Shown here one piece after another: positions 1-13,400 of a stretch of DNA of 64,000 nucleotides. The notes beneath the pieces were generated by a model. It was not told the origin of the DNA and ran no database searches. It was given only the letters and a program-made list of their open reading frames with translations. The position numbers were made by a program, and so were the translations under genes. The DNA is from Orychophragmus violaceus (lineage: Eukaryota > Streptophyta > Magnoliopsida > Brassicales > Brassicaceae): contig CM058240.1 in the NCBI GenBank assembly GCA_030180135.1, positions 70,861,581 through 70,925,580 on the forward strand. The letters run 5' to 3'. Position 1 is the first letter of the stretch. Every line of letters starts with the position of its first letter.

Positions 1-217
1 GTGAACATAAACTTGTATAACATGCTTCTCATTCTACCTTTAAGAGCATGCAAAAACTAACTTATAGTTGTCTTACCTCACCTAATTTCTCCAATCCATG
101 ATACATATGTTTCAAGAAGTTTTGGTAAAAAAGTTTTGTTTAGGATTCTCATAGGACATTTTAGAAGATCAAAGTTTCTCTCTTGTCTGTTAGTAGGGTT
201 ACTTAGGGGTGTTTAAA
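1..217 (+). repeat. Representative 217-bp satellite monomer (basic type)
   Basis: The first complete unit in my chosen phase. Internal landmarks are CATGCT at 21-26 facing AGCATG at 45-50 (imperfect dyad with an 18-nt loop), a GCATGC palindrome at 46-51, AACTA/TAGTT around a 5-nt loop at 55-69, and an 8-bp palindrome ACATATGT at 103-110. A G-rich 3' part reads TAGGGTTACTTAGGGG. The main variable sites across the array are CTCATT/CTCAAT/CCCATT near unit position 28, CTCCAAT/CTCTAAT near 90, GATACA/GACACA near 100, AAAAAAG/AAAAATG near 130 and CTCTCTTG/CTTTCTTG near 178. The phase is arbitrary, since no functional start is visible. Confidence 0.95.
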
Positions 218-651
218 GTGAACATAAACTTGTATAACATCCTTCTCATTCTACCTTTAAGAGCATGCAAAAACTAACTTATAGTTGTCTTACCTCACCT
301 AATTTCTCCAATCCATGACACATATGTTTCAAGAAATTTTGGTAAAAATGTTTTGTTTAGGATTCTCATAGGACATTTTAGAAGATCAAAGTTTCTTTCT
401 TGTCTGTTAGTAGGGTTACTTAGGGGTGTTTAAAGTGAACATAAACTTGTATAACATGCTTCTCATTCTACCTTTAAGAGCATGCAAAAACTAACTTATA
501 GTTGTCTTACCTCACCTAATTTCTCTAATCCATGACACATATGTTTCAAGAAGTTTTGGTAAAAAAGTTTTGTTTAGGATTCTCATAGGACATTTTAGAA
601 GATCAAAGTTTCTTTCTTGTCTGTTAGTAGTGTTACTTAGGGGTGTTTAAA

Positions 652-867
652 AGAACATAAACTTGTATAACATTCTTGTCATTCTTCCTTTAAGAGCATG
701 CAAAAACTATTTTATAGTTGTCTTACCTCACGTAATTTCTCCAATCCATGACACATATGTTTCAAGAAATTTTGGTAAAAATGTTTTGTTTAGGATTCTC
801 ATAGGACATTTTAGAAGATCAAAGTTTCTTTCTTGTCTGTTAGTAGTGTTACTTAGGGGTGTTTAAA
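652..867 (+). repeat. 216-bp monomer variant (AGAAC class), representative
   Basis: This class starts AGAACATAAAC instead of GTGAACATAAAC, so it is one base shorter. It has CATTCTTGTCATTCTTCC where the basic type has CATGCTTCTCATTCTACC. Most members read AACTATTTTATAGTT or AACTATCTTATAGTT where the basic type has AACTAACTTATAGTT, and many carry CACGTAATT, one of the few CpGs in the array. The preceding unit normally ends TAGTAGTGTTACTTAGG. Members recur at about 868, 4126, 4559, 7602, 8035, 10644, 11296, 12598, 13250, 15640, 16292, 17594, 19332, 21287, 23242, 23894, 28242, 50418, 52156, 52808, 54982, 58242 and 58894. None occurs between about 28.5 and 50.4 kb, so the class marks array subregions. 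Confidence 0.9.
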
Positions 868-1517
868 AGAACATAAACTTGTATAACATTCTTGTCATTC
901 TTCCTTTAAGAGCATACAAAAACTATTTTATAGTTGTCTTACCTCACGTAATTTCTCCAATCCATGACACATATGTTTCAAGAAATTTTGGTAAAAATGT
1001 TTTGTTTAGGATTCTCATAGGACATTTTAGAAGATCAAAGTTTCTTTCTTGTCTGTTAGTAGGGTTACTTAGGGGTGTTTAAAGTGAACATAAACTTGTA
1101 TAACATGCTTCTCATTCTACCTTTAAGAGCATGCAAAAACTAACTTATAGTTGTCTTACCTCACCTAATTTCTCCAATCCATGACACATATGTTTCAAGA
1201 AGTTTTGGTAAAAATGTTTTGTTTAGGATTCTCATAGGACATTTTAGAAGATCAAAGTTTCTTTCTTGTCTGTTAGTAGGGTTACTTAGGGGTGTTTAAA
1301 GTGAACATAAACTTGTATAACATGCTTCTCATTCTACCTTTAAGAGCATGCAAAAACTAACTTATAGTTGTCTTACCTCACCTAATTTCTCCAATCCATG
1401 ATACATATGTTTCAAGAAGTTTTGGTAAAAAAGTTTTGTTTAGGATTCTCATAGGATATTTTAGAAGATCAAAGTTTCTTTCTTGTCTGTTAGTAGGGTT
1501 ACTTAGGGGTGTTTAAA

Positions 1518-1736
1518 GTGAACATAAACTTGTATAACATGCTTCTCAATCTACCTTTAAGAGCATGCAAAAACTAACTTATAGTTGTCTTACCTCACCC
1601 AATTTCTCCAATCCATGACACATATGTTTCAAAAAGTTTTGGTAAAAATGTTTTGTTTAGGATTCTCATAGGACATTTTAGAAAATCAAAGTTTCTTTCT
1701 TGTCTGTTAATAGGGTTATTTAGGGGGGTGTTTAAA
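1518..1736 (+). repeat. 219-bp monomer variant (CACCC / G6 class), representative
   Basis: This class is defined by TCACCCAATTTC, TTTCAAAAAG, GAAAATCAAAG and a two-base gain in TTATTTAGGGGGGTG, giving a 219-bp unit. The next unit usually starts GTGAACAAAAAC. Starts are at 1518, 4994, 8470, 24763, 29111, 30634, 33242, 34765, 37373, 39545, 42156, 42809, 46067, 48243, 48896, 50634, 53893, 56067, 56720 and 59765. Their spacing gives the block-duplication periods 3476, 4131, 6522 and 6087 bp. The class is absent between about 8.7 and 24.7 kb. The same G6 end also occurs in other monomers without the CACCC signature, pointing to exchange of monomer halves. Confidence 0.93.
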
Positions 1737-1953
1737 GTGAACAAAAACTTGTATAACATGCTTCTCATTCTACCTTTAAGAGCATGCAAAAACTAACTTA
1801 TAGTTGTCTTACCTCACCTAATTTCTCCAATCCATGATACATATGTTTCAAGAAGTTTTGGTAAAAAAGTTTTGTTTAGGATTCTCATAGGACATTTTAG
1901 AAGATCAAAGTTTCTTTCTTGTCTGTTAGTAGGGTTACTTAGGGGTGTTTAAA

Positions 1954-2171
1954 GTGAACATAAACTTGTATAACATGCTTCTCAATCTACCTTTAAGAGC
2001 ATGCAAAAACTAACTTATAGTTGTCTTACCTCACCTAATTTCTCCAATCCATGATACATATGTTTCAAGAAGTTTTGGTAACAAAAGTTTTGTTTCGGAT
2101 TCTCATAGGACATTTTGGAATATCAAAGTTTCTTTCTTGTATGTTAGTAGGGTTACTTAGGGGTGTTTAAA
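1954..2171 (+). repeat. 218-bp monomer variant (GTAACAAAAG / TTTCGG class), representative
   Basis: This class carries GGTAACAAAAGTTTTG (one base longer), TTTCGGATTC, CATTTTGGAATATC and TTGTATGTTAG. The following unit usually starts ATGAAC and has CTTCCCATTC. The TTTCGG creates a CpG that most monomers lack. Members recur near 3040, 5430, 6516, 8906, 9993, 11947, 13907, 14989, 16943, 18682, 20637, 22592, 25200, 26503, 27155, 41287, 43680, 49766, 51505, 53023, 55197 and 57591. None appears between about 27.4 and 41.2 kb. One copy near 22.7 kb lacks the TTGTATG half, and one near 49.9 kb reads TTTCGAATTC, a private change. Confidence 0.9.
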
Positions 2172-5100
2172 ATGAACATAAACTTGTATAACATGCTTCC
2201 CATTCTACCTTTAAGAGCATGCAAAAACTAACTTATAGCTGTCTTACCTCACCTAATTTCTCCAATCCATGATACATATGTTTCAAGAAGTTTTGGTAAA
2301 AAAGTTTTGTTTAGGATTCTCATAGGACATTTTAGAAGATCAAAGTTTCTCTCTTGTCTGTTAGTAGGGTTACTTAGGGGTGTTTAAAGTGAACATAAAC
2401 TTGTATAACATGCTTCTCATTCTACCTTTAAGAGCATGCAAAAACTAACTTATAGTTGTCTTACCTCACCTAATTTCTCTAATCCATGACACATATGTTT
2501 CAAGAAGTTTTGGTAAAAAAGTTTTGTTTAGGATTCTCATAGGACATTTTAGAAGATCAAAGTTTCTTTCTTGTCTGTTAGTAGGGTTACTTAGGGGTGT
2601 TTAAAGTGAACATAAACTTGTATAACATGCTTCTCATTCTACCTTTAAGAGCATGCAAAAACTAACTTATAGTTGTCTTACCTCACCTAATTTCTCTAAT
2701 CCATGACACATATGTTTCAAGAAGTTTTGGTAAAAAGGTTTTGTTTAGGATTATCATAGGACATTTTAGAAGATCAAAGTTTCTCTCTTGTCTGTTAGTA
2801 GGGTTACTTAGGGGTGTTTAAAGTGAACATAAACTTGTATAACATCCTTCCCATTCTACCTTTAAGAGCATGCAAAAACTAACTTATAGTTGTCTTACCT
2901 CACCTAATTTCTCCAATCCATGATACATATATTTCAAGAAGTTTTGGTAAAAAAGTTTTGTTTAGGATTCTCATAGGACATTTTAGAAGATCAAAGTTTC
3001 TTTCTTGTCTGTTAGTAGGGTTACTTAGGGGTGTTTAAAGTGAACATAAACTTGTATAACATGCTTCTCAATCTACCTTTAAGAGCATGCAAAAACTAAC
3101 TTATAGTTGTCTTACCTCACCTAATTTCTCCAATCCATGATACATATGTTTCAAGAAGTTTTGGTAACAAAAGTTTTGTTTCGGATTCTCATAGGACATT
3201 TTGGAATATCAAAGTTTCTTTCTTGTATGTTAGTAGGGTTACTTAGGAGTGTTTAAAATGAACATAAACTTGTATAACATGCTTCCCATTCTACCTTTAA
3301 GAGCATGCAAAAACTAACTTATAGTTGTCTTACCTCACCTAATTTCTCCAATCCATGATACATATGTTTCAAGAAGTTTTGGTAAAAAAGTTTTGTTTAG
3401 GATTCTCATAGGACATTTTAGAAGATCAAAGTTTCTCTCTTGTCTGTTAGTAGGGTTACTTAGGGGTGTTTAAAGTGAACATAAACTTGTATAACATGCT
3501 TCTCATTCTACCTTTAAGAGCATGCAAAAACTAACTTATAGTTGTCTTACCTCACCTAATTTCTCTAATCCATGACACATATGTTTCAAGAAGTTTTGGT
3601 AAAAAAGTTTTGTTTAGGATTATCATAGGACATTTTAGAAGATCAAAGTTTCTCTCTTGTCTGTTAGTAGGGATACTTAGGGGTGTTTAAAGTGAACATA
3701 AACTTGTATAACATCCTTCCCATTCTACCTTTAAGAGCATGCAAAAACTAACTTATAGTTGTCTTACCTCACCTAATTTCTCCAATCCATGATACATATA
3801 TTTCAAGAAGTTTTGGTAAAAAAGTTTTGTTTAGGATTCTCATAGGACATTTTAGAAGATCAAAGTTTCTTTCTTGTCTGTTAGTAGGGTTACTTAGGGG
3901 TGTTTAAAGTGAACATAAACTTGTATAACATGCTTCTCAATCTACCTTTAAGAGCATGCAAAAACTAACTTATAGTTGTCTTACCTCACCTAATTTCTCT
4001 AATCCATGACACATATGTTTCAAGAAGTTTTGGTAAAAATGTTTTGTTTATGATTCTCATAGGACATTTTAGAAGATCAAAGTTTCTTTCTTGTCTGTTA
4101 GTAGTGTTACTTAGGGGTGTTTAAAAGAACATAAACTTGTATAACATTCTTGTCATTCTTCCTTTAAGAGCATACAAAAACTATTTTATAGTTGTCTTAC
4201 CTCACGTAATTTCTCCAATCCATGACACATATGTTTCAAGAAATTTTGGTAAAAATGTTTTGTTTAGGATTCTCATAGGACATTTTAGAAGATCAAAGTT
4301 TCTTTCTTGTCTGTTAGTAGGGTTACTTAGGAGTGTTTAAAGTGAACATAAACTTGTATAACATGCTTCTCATTCTACCTTTAAGAGCATGCAAAAACTA
4401 ACTTATAGTTGTCTTACCTCACCTAATTTCTCTAATCCATGACACATATGTTTCACGAAGTTTTGGTAAAAATGTTTTGTTTATGATTCTCATAGGACAT
4501 TTTAGAAGATCAAAGTTTCTTTCTTGTCTGTTAGTAGTGTTACTTAGGGGTGTTTAAAAGAACATAAACTTGTATAACATGCTTGTCATTCTTCCTTTAA
4601 GAGCATACAAAAACTATTTTATAGTTGTCTTACCTCACGTAATTTCTCCAATCCATGACACATATGTTTCAAGAAATTTTGGTAAAAATGTTTTGTTTAG
4701 GATTCTCATAGGACATTTTAGAAGATCAAAGTTTCTTTCTTGTCAGTTAATAGGGTTATTTAGGGGGGTGTTTAAAGTGAACAAAAACTTGTATAACATG
4801 CTTCTCATTCTACCTTTAAGAGCATGCAAAAACTAACTTATAGTTGTCTTACCTCACCTAATTTCTCCAATCCATGATACATATGTTTCAAGAAGTTTTG
4901 GTAAAAAAGTTTTGTTTAGGATTCTCATAGGATATTTTAGAAGATCAAAGTTTCTTTCTTGTCTGTTAGTAGGGTTACTTAGGGGTGTTTAAAGTGAACA
5001 TAAACTTGTATAACATGCTTCTCAATCTACCTTTAAGAGCATGCAAAAACTAACTTATAGTTGTCTTACCTCACCCAATTTCTCCAATCCATGACACATA

Positions 5101-8100
5101 TGTTTCAAAAAGTTTTGGTAAAAATGTTTTGTTTAGGATTCTCATAGGACATTTTAGAAAATCAAAGTTTCTTTCTTGTCTGTTAATAGGGTTATTTAGG
5201 GGGGTGTTTAAAGTGAACAAAAACTTGTATAACATGCTTCTCATTCTACCTTTAAGAGCATGCAAAAACTAACTTATAGTTGTCTTACCTCACCTAATTT
5301 CTCCAATCCATGATACATATGTTTCAAGAAGTTTTGGTAAAAAAGTTTTGTTTAGGATTCTCATAGGACATTTTAGAAGATCAAAGTTTCTTTCTTGTCT
5401 GTTAGTAGGGTTACTTAGGGGTGTTTAAAGTGAACATAAACTTGTATAACATGCTTCTCAATCTACCTTTAAGAGCATGCAAAAACTAACTTATAGTTGT
5501 CTTACCTCACCTAATTTCTCCAATCCATGATACATATGTTTCAAGAAGTTTTGGTAACAAAAGTTTTGTTTCGGATTCTCATAGGACATTTTGGAATATC
5601 AAAGTTTCTTTCTTGTATGTTAGTAGGGTTACTTAGGGGTGTTTAAAATGAACATAAACTTGTATAACATGCTTCCCATTCTACCTTTAAGAGCATGCAA
5701 AAACTAACTTATAGCTGTCTTACCTCACCTAATTTCTCCAATCCATGATACATATGTTTCAAGAAGTTTTGGTAAAAAAGTTTTGTTTAGGATTCTCATA
5801 GGACATTTTAGAAGATCAAAGTTTCTCTCTTGTCTGTTAGTAGGGTTACTTAGGGGTGTTTAAAGTGAACATAAACTTGTATAACATGCTTCTCATTCTA
5901 CCTTTAAGAGCATGCAAAAACTAACTTATAGTTGTCTTACCTCACCTAATTTCTCTAATCCATGACACATATGTTTCAAGAAGTTTTGGTAAAAAAGTTT
6001 TGTTTAGGATTCTCATAGGACATTTTAGAAGATCAAAGTTTCTTTCTTGTCTGTTAGTAGGGTTACTTAGGGGTGTTTAAAGTGAACATAAACTTGTATA
6101 ACATGCTTCTCATTCTACCTTTAAGAGCATGCAAAAACTAACTTATAGTTGTCTTACCTCACCTAATTTCTCTAATCCATGACACATATGTTTCAAGAAG
6201 TTTTGGTAAAAAGGTTTTGTTTAGGATTATCATAGGACATTTTAGAAGATCAAAGTTTCTCTCTTGTCTGTTAGTAGGGTTACTTAGGGGTGTTTAAAGT
6301 GAACATAAACTTGTATAACATCCTTCCCATTCTACCTTTAAGAGCATGCAAAAACTAACTTATAGTTGTCTTACCTCACCTAATTTCTCCAATCCATGAT
6401 ACATATATTTCAAGAAGTTTTGGTAAAAAAGTTTTGTTTAGGATTCTCATAGGACATTTTAGAAGATCAAAGTTTCTTTCTTGTCTGTTAGTAGGGTTAC
6501 TTAGGGGTGTTTAAAGTGAACATAAACTTGTATAACATGCTTCTCAATCTACCTTTAAGAGCATGCAAAAACTAACTTATAGTTGTCTTACCTCACCTAA
6601 TTTCTCCAATCCATGATACATATGTTTCAAGAAGTTTTGGTAACAAAAGTTTTGTTTCGGATTCTCATAGGACATTTTGGAATATCAAAGTTTCTTTCTT
6701 GTATGTTAGTAGGGTTACTTAGGGGTGTTTAAAATGAACATAAACTTGTATAACATGCTTCCCATTCTACCTTTAAGAGCATGCAAAAACTAACTTATAG
6801 TTGTCTTACCTCACCTAATTTCTCCAATCCATGATACATATGTTTCAAGAAGTTTTGGTAAAAAAGTTTTGTTTAGGATTCTCATAGGACATTTTAGAAG
6901 ATCAAAGTTTCTCTCTTGTCTGTTAGTAGGGTTACTTAGGGGTGTTTAAAGTGAACATAAACTTGTATAACATGCTTCTCATTCTACCTTTAAGAGCATG
7001 CAAAAACTAACTTATAGTTGTCTTACCTCACCTAATTTCTCCAATCCATGACACATATGTTTCAAGAAGTTTTGGTAAAAAAGTTTTGTTTAGGATTCTC
7101 ATAGGACATTTTAGAAGATCAAAGTTTCTCTCTTGTCTGTTAGTAGGGTTACTTAGGGGTGTTTAAAGTGAACATAAACTTGTATAACATGCTTCCCATT
7201 CTACCTTTAAGAGCATGCAAAAACTAACTTATAGTTGTCTTACCTCACCTAATTTCTCCAATCCATGATACATATGTTTCAAGAAGTTTTGGTAAAAAAG
7301 TTTTGTTTAGGATTCTCATAGGACATTTTAGAAGATCAAAGTTTCTTTCTTGTCTGTTAGTAGGGTTACTTAGGGGTGTTTAAAGTGAACATAAACTTGT
7401 ATAACATGCTTCTCAATCTACCTTTAAGAGCATGCAAAAACTAACTTATAGTTGTCTTACCTCACCTAATTTCTCTAATCCATGACACATATGTTTCAAG
7501 AAGTTTTGGTAAAAATGTTTTGTTTATGATTCTCATAGGACATTTTAGAAGATCAAAGTTTCTTTCTTGTCTGTTAGTAGTGTTACTTAGGGGTGTTTAA
7601 AAGAACATAAACTTGTATAACATTCTTGTCATTCTTCCTTTAAGAGCATACAAAAACTATTTTATAGTTGTCTTACCTCACGTAATTTCTCCAATCCATG
7701 ACACATATGTTTCAAGAAATTTTGGTAAAAATGTTTTGTTTAGGATTCTCATAGGACATTTTAGAAGATCAAAGTTTCTTTCTTGTCTGTTAGTAGGGTT
7801 ACTTAGGAGTGTTTAAAGTGAACATAAACTTGTATAACATGCTTCTCATTCTACCTTTAAGAGCATGCAAAAACTAACTTATAGTTGTCTTACCTCACCT
7901 AATTTCTCTAATCCATGACACATATGTTTCAAGAAGTTTTGGTAAAAATGTTTTGTTTATGATTCTCATAGGACATTTTAGAAGATCAAAGTTTCTTTCT
8001 TGTCTGTTAGTAGTGTTACTTAGGGGTGTTTAAAAGAACATAAACTTGTATAACATTCTTGTCATTCTTCCTTTAAGAGCATACAAAAACTATTTTATAG

Positions 8101-10427
8101 TTGTCTTACCTCACGTAATTTCTCCAATCCATGACACATATGTTTCAAGAAATTTTGGTAAAAATGTTTTGTTTAGGATTCTCATAGGACATTTTAGAAG
8201 ATCAAAGTTTCTTTCTTGTCAGTTAATAGGGTTATTTAGGGGGGTGTTTAAAGTGAACAAAAACTTGTATAACATGCTTCTCATTCTACCTTTAAGAGCA
8301 TGCAAAAACTAACTTATAGTTGTCTTACCTCACCTAATTTCTCCAATCCATGATACATATGTTTCAAGAAGTTTTGGTAAAAAAGTTTTGTTTAGGATTC
8401 TCATAGGACATTTTAGAAGATCAAAGTTTCTTTCTTGTCTGTTAGTAGGGTTACTTAGGGGTGTTTAAAGTGAACATAAACTTGTATAACATGCTTCTCA
8501 ATCTACCTTTAAGAGCATGCAAAAACTAACTTATAGTTGTCTTACCTCACCCAATTTCTCCAATCCATGACACATATGTTTCAAAAAGTTTTGGTAAAAA
8601 TGTTTTGTTTAGGATTCTCATAGGACATTTTAGAAAATCAAAGTTTCTTTCTTGTCTGTTAATAGGGTTATTTAGGGGGGTGTTTAAAGTGAACAAAAAC
8701 TTGTATAACATGCTTCTCATTCTACCTTTAAGAGCATGCAAAAACTAACTTATAGTTGTCTTACCTCACCTAATTTCTCCAATCCATGATACATATGTTT
8801 CAAGAAGTTTTGGTAAAAAAGTTTTGTTTAGGATTCTCATAGGACATTTTAGAAGATCAAAGTTTCTTTCTTGTCTGTTAGTAGGGTTACTTAGGGGTGT
8901 TTAAAGTGAACATAAACTTGTATAACATGCTTCTCAATCTACCTTTAAGAGCATGCAAAAACTAACTTATAGTTGTCTTACCTCACCTAATTTCTCCAAT
9001 CCATGATACATATGTTTCAAGAAGTTTTGGTAACAAAAGTTTTGTTTCGGATTCTCATAGGACATTTTGGAATATCAAAGTTTCTTTCTTGTATGTTAGT
9101 AGGGTTACTTAGGGGTGTTTAAAATGAACATAAACTTGTATAACATGCTTCCCATTCTACCTTTAAGAGCATGCAAAAACTAACTTATAGCTGTCTTACC
9201 TCACCTAATTTCTCCAATCCATGATACATATGTTTCAAGAAGTTTTGGTAAAAAAGTTTTGTTTAGGATTCTCATAGGACATTTTAGAAGATCAAAGTTT
9301 CTCTCTTGTCTGTTAGTAGGGTTACTTAGGGGTGTTTAAAGTGAACATAAACTTGTATAACATGCTTCTCATTCTACCTTTAAGAGCATGCAAAAACTAA
9401 CTTATAGTTGTCTTACCTCACCTAATTTCTCTAATCCATGACACATATGTTTCAAGAAGTTTTGGTAAAAAAGTTTTGTTTAGGATTCTCATAGGACATT
9501 TTAGAAGATCAAAGTTTCTTTCTTGTCTGTTAGTAGGGTTACTTAGGGGTGTTTAAAGTGAACATAAACTTGTATAACATGCTTCTCATTCTACCTTTAA
9601 GAGCATGCAAAAACTAACTTATAGTTGTCTTACCTCACCTAATTTCTCTAATCCATGACACATATGTTTCAAGAAGTTTTGGTAAAAAGGTTTTGTTTAG
9701 GATTATCATAGGACATTTTAGAAGATCAAAGTTTCTCTCTTGTCTGTTAGTAGGGTTACTTAGGGGTGTTTAAAGTGAACATAAACTTGTATAACATCCT
9801 TCCCATTCTACCTTTAAGAGCATGCAAAAACTAACTTATAGTTGTCTTACCTCACCTAATTTCTCCAATCCATGATACATATGTTTCAAGAAGTTTTGGT
9901 AAAAAAGTTTTGTTTAGGATTCTCATAGGACATTTTAGAAGATCAAAGTTTCTTTCTTGTCTGTTAGTAGGGTTACTTAGGGGTGTTTAAAGTGAACATA
10001 AACTTGTATAACATGCTTCTCAATCTACCTTTAAGAGCATGCAAAAACTAACTTATAGTTGTCTTACCTCACCTAATTTCTCCAATCCATGATACATATG
10101 TTTCAAGAAGTTTTGGTAACAAAAGTTTTGTTTCGGATTCTCATAGGACATTTTGGAATATCAAAGTTTCTTTCTTGTATGTTAGTAGGGTTACTTAGGA
10201 GTGTTTAAAATGAACATAAACTTGTATAACATGCTTCCCATTCTACCTTTAAGAGCATGCAAAAACTAACTTATAGTTGTCTTACCTCACCTAATTTCTC
10301 CAATCCATGATACATATGTTTCAAGAAGTTTTGGTAAAAAAGTTTTGTTTAGGATTCTCATAGGACATTTTAGAAGATCAAAGTTTCTCTCTTGTCTGTT
10401 AGTAGGGTTACTTAGGGGTGTTTAAAG

Positions 10428-13400
10428 TGAACATAAACTTGTATAACATGCTTCTCATTCTACCTTTAAGAGCATGCAAAAACTAACTTATAGTTGTCTT
10501 ACCTCACCTAATTTCTCTAATCCATGACACATATGTTTCAAGAAGTTTTGGTAAAAATGTTTTGTTTAGGATTCTCATAGGATATTTTAGAAGATCAAAG
10601 TTTCTTTCTTGTCTGTTAGTAGTGTTACTTAGGGGTGTTTAAAAGAACATAAACTTGTATAACATTCTTGTCATTCTTCCTTTAAGAGCATACAAAAACT
10701 ATCTTATAGTTGTCTTACCTCACCTAATTTCTCCAATCCATGACACATATGTTTCAAGAAATTTTGGTAAAAATGTTTTGTTTAGGATTCTCATAGGACA
10801 TTTTAGAAGATCAAAGTTTCTTTCTTGTCTGTTAATAGGGTTATTTAGGGGGGTGTTTAAAGTGAACAAAAACTTGTATAACATGCTTCTCATTCTACCT
10901 TTAAGAGCATGCAAAAACTAACTTATAGTTGTCTTACCTCACCTAATTTCTCTAATCCATGACACATATGTTTCAAGAAGTTTTGGTAAAAAAGTTTTGT
11001 TTAGGATTCTCATAGGACATTTTAGAAGATCAAAGTTTCTTTCTTGTCTGTTAGTAGGGTTACTTAGGAGTGTTTAAAGTGAACATAAACTTGTATAACA
11101 TGCTTCTCATTCTACCTTTAAGAGCATGCAAAAACTAACTTATAGTTGTCTTACCTCACCTAATTTCTCTAATCCATGACACATATGTTTCAAGAAGTTT
11201 TGGTAAAAATGTTTTGTTTATGATTCTCATAGGACATTTTAGAAGATCAAAGTTTCTTTCTTGTCTGTTAGTAGTGTTACTTAGGGGTGTTTAAAAGAAC
11301 ATAAACTTGTATAACATTCTTGTCATTCTTCCTTTAAGAGCATACAAAAACTATTTTATAGTTGTCTTACCTCACGTAATTTCTCCAATCCATGACACAT
11401 ATGTTTCAAGAAATTTTGGTAAAAATGTTTTGTTTAGGATTCTCATAGGACATTTTAGAAGATCAAAGTTTCTCTCTTGTCTGTTAGTAGGGTTACTTAG
11501 GGGTGTTTAAAGTGAACATAAACTTGTATAACATGCTTCTCATTCTACCTTTAAGAGCATGCAAAAACTAACTTATAGTTGTCTTACCTCACCTAATTTC
11601 TCCAATCCATGATACATATGTTTCAAGAAGTTTTGGTAAAAAAGTTTTGTTTAGGATTCTCATAGGACATTTTAGAAGATCAAAGTTTCTCTCTTGTCTG
11701 TTAGTAGGGTTACTTAGGGGTGTTTAAAGTGAACATAAACTTGTATAACATGCTTCCCATTCTACCTTTAAGAGCATGCAAAAACTAACTTATAGTTGTC
11801 TTACCTCACCTAATTTCTCCAATCCATGATACATATGTTTCAAGAAGTTTTGGTAAAAAAGTTTTGTTTAGGATTCTCATAGGACATTTTAGAAGATCAA
11901 AGTTTCTCTCTTGTCTGTTAGTAGGGTTACTTAGGGGTGTTTAAAGTGAACATAAACTTGTATAACATGCTTCTCAATCTACCTTTAAGAGCATGCAAAA
12001 ACTAACTTATAGTTGTCTTACCTCACCTAATTTCTCCAATCCATGATACATATGTTTCAAGAAGTTTTGGTAACAAAAGTTTTGTTTCGGATTCTCATAG
12101 GACATTTTGGAATATCAAAGTTTCTTTCTTGTATGTTAGTAGGGTTACTTAGGGGTGTTTAAAATGAACATAAACTTGTATAACATGCTTCCCATTCTAC
12201 CTTTAAGAGCATGCAAAAACTAACTTATAGTTGTCTTACCTCACCTAATTTCTCCAATCCATGATACATATGTTTCAAGAAGTTTTGGTAAAAAAGTTTT
12301 GTTTAGGATTCTCATAGGACATTTTAGAAGATCAAAGTTTCTCTCTTGTCTGTTAGTAGGGTTACTTAGGGGTGTTTAAAGTGAACATAAACTTGTATAA
12401 CATGCTTCTCATTCTACCTTTAAGAGCATGCAAAAACTAACTTATAGTTGTCTTACCTCACCTAATTTCTCTAATCCATGATACATATGTTTCAAGAAGT
12501 TTTGGTAAAAATGTTTTGTTTAGGATTCTCATAGGATATTTTAGAAGATCAAAGTTTCTTTCTTGTCTGTTAGTAGTGTTACTTAGGGGTGTTTAAAAGA
12601 ACATAAACTTGTATAACATTCTTGTCATTCTTCCTTTAAGAGCATACAAAAACTATCTTATAGTTGTCTTACCTCACCTAATTTCTCCAATCCATGACAC
12701 ATATGTTTCAAGAAATTTTGGTAAAAATGTTTTGTTTAGGATTCTCATAGGACATTTTAGAAGATCAAAGTTTCTTTCTTGTCTGTTAATAGGGTTATTT
12801 AGGGGGGTGTTTAAAGTGAACAAAAACTTGTATAACATGCTTCTCATTCTACCTTTAAGAGCATGCAAAAACTAACTTATAGTTGTCTTACCTCACCTAA
12901 TTTCTCTAATCCATGACACATATGTTTCAAGAAGTTTTGGTAAAAAAGTTTTGTTTAGGATTCTCATAGGACATTTTAGAAGATCAAAGTTTCTTTCTTG
13001 TCTGTTAGTAGGGTTACTTAGGAGTGTTTAAAGTGAACATAAACTTGTATAACATGCTTCTCATTCTACCTTTAAGAGCATGCAAAAACTAACTTATAGT
13101 TGTCTTACCTCACCTAATTTCTCTAATCCATGACACATATGTTTCAAGAAGTTTTGGTAAAAATGTTTTGTTTATGATTCTCATAGGACATTTTAGAAGA
13201 TCAAAGTTTCTTTCTTGTCTGTTAGTAGTGTTACTTAGGGGTGTTTAAAAGAACATAAACTTGTATAACATTCTTGTCATTCTTCCTTTAAGAGCATACA
13301 AAAACTATTTTATAGTTGTCTTACCTCACGTAATTTCTCCAATCCATGACACATATGTTTCAAGAAATTTTGGTAAAAATGTTTTGTTTAGGATTCTCAT

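Larger units (their letters stand above)
1301..10427 (+). repeat. Higher-order repeat block, period 3476 bp (16 monomers), about 2.6 copies
   Basis: Diagnostic monomers recur at exactly 3476 bp: 219-bp units at 1518, 4994 and 8470; AGAAC-class units near 4126 and 7602, and near 4559 and 8035; TTTCGG units near 1954, 5430 and 8906. A rarer ATAGGATATT is shared by the units starting at 1301 and 4777. The copies are not identical. For example a TATATTTC change near 2930 and 6406 is absent near 9882, and GGATACTTAGG near 3672 is private. The block ends where the third copy passes, near 10428, into a unit with TAGTAGTG and ATAGGATATT. Confidence 0.88.
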
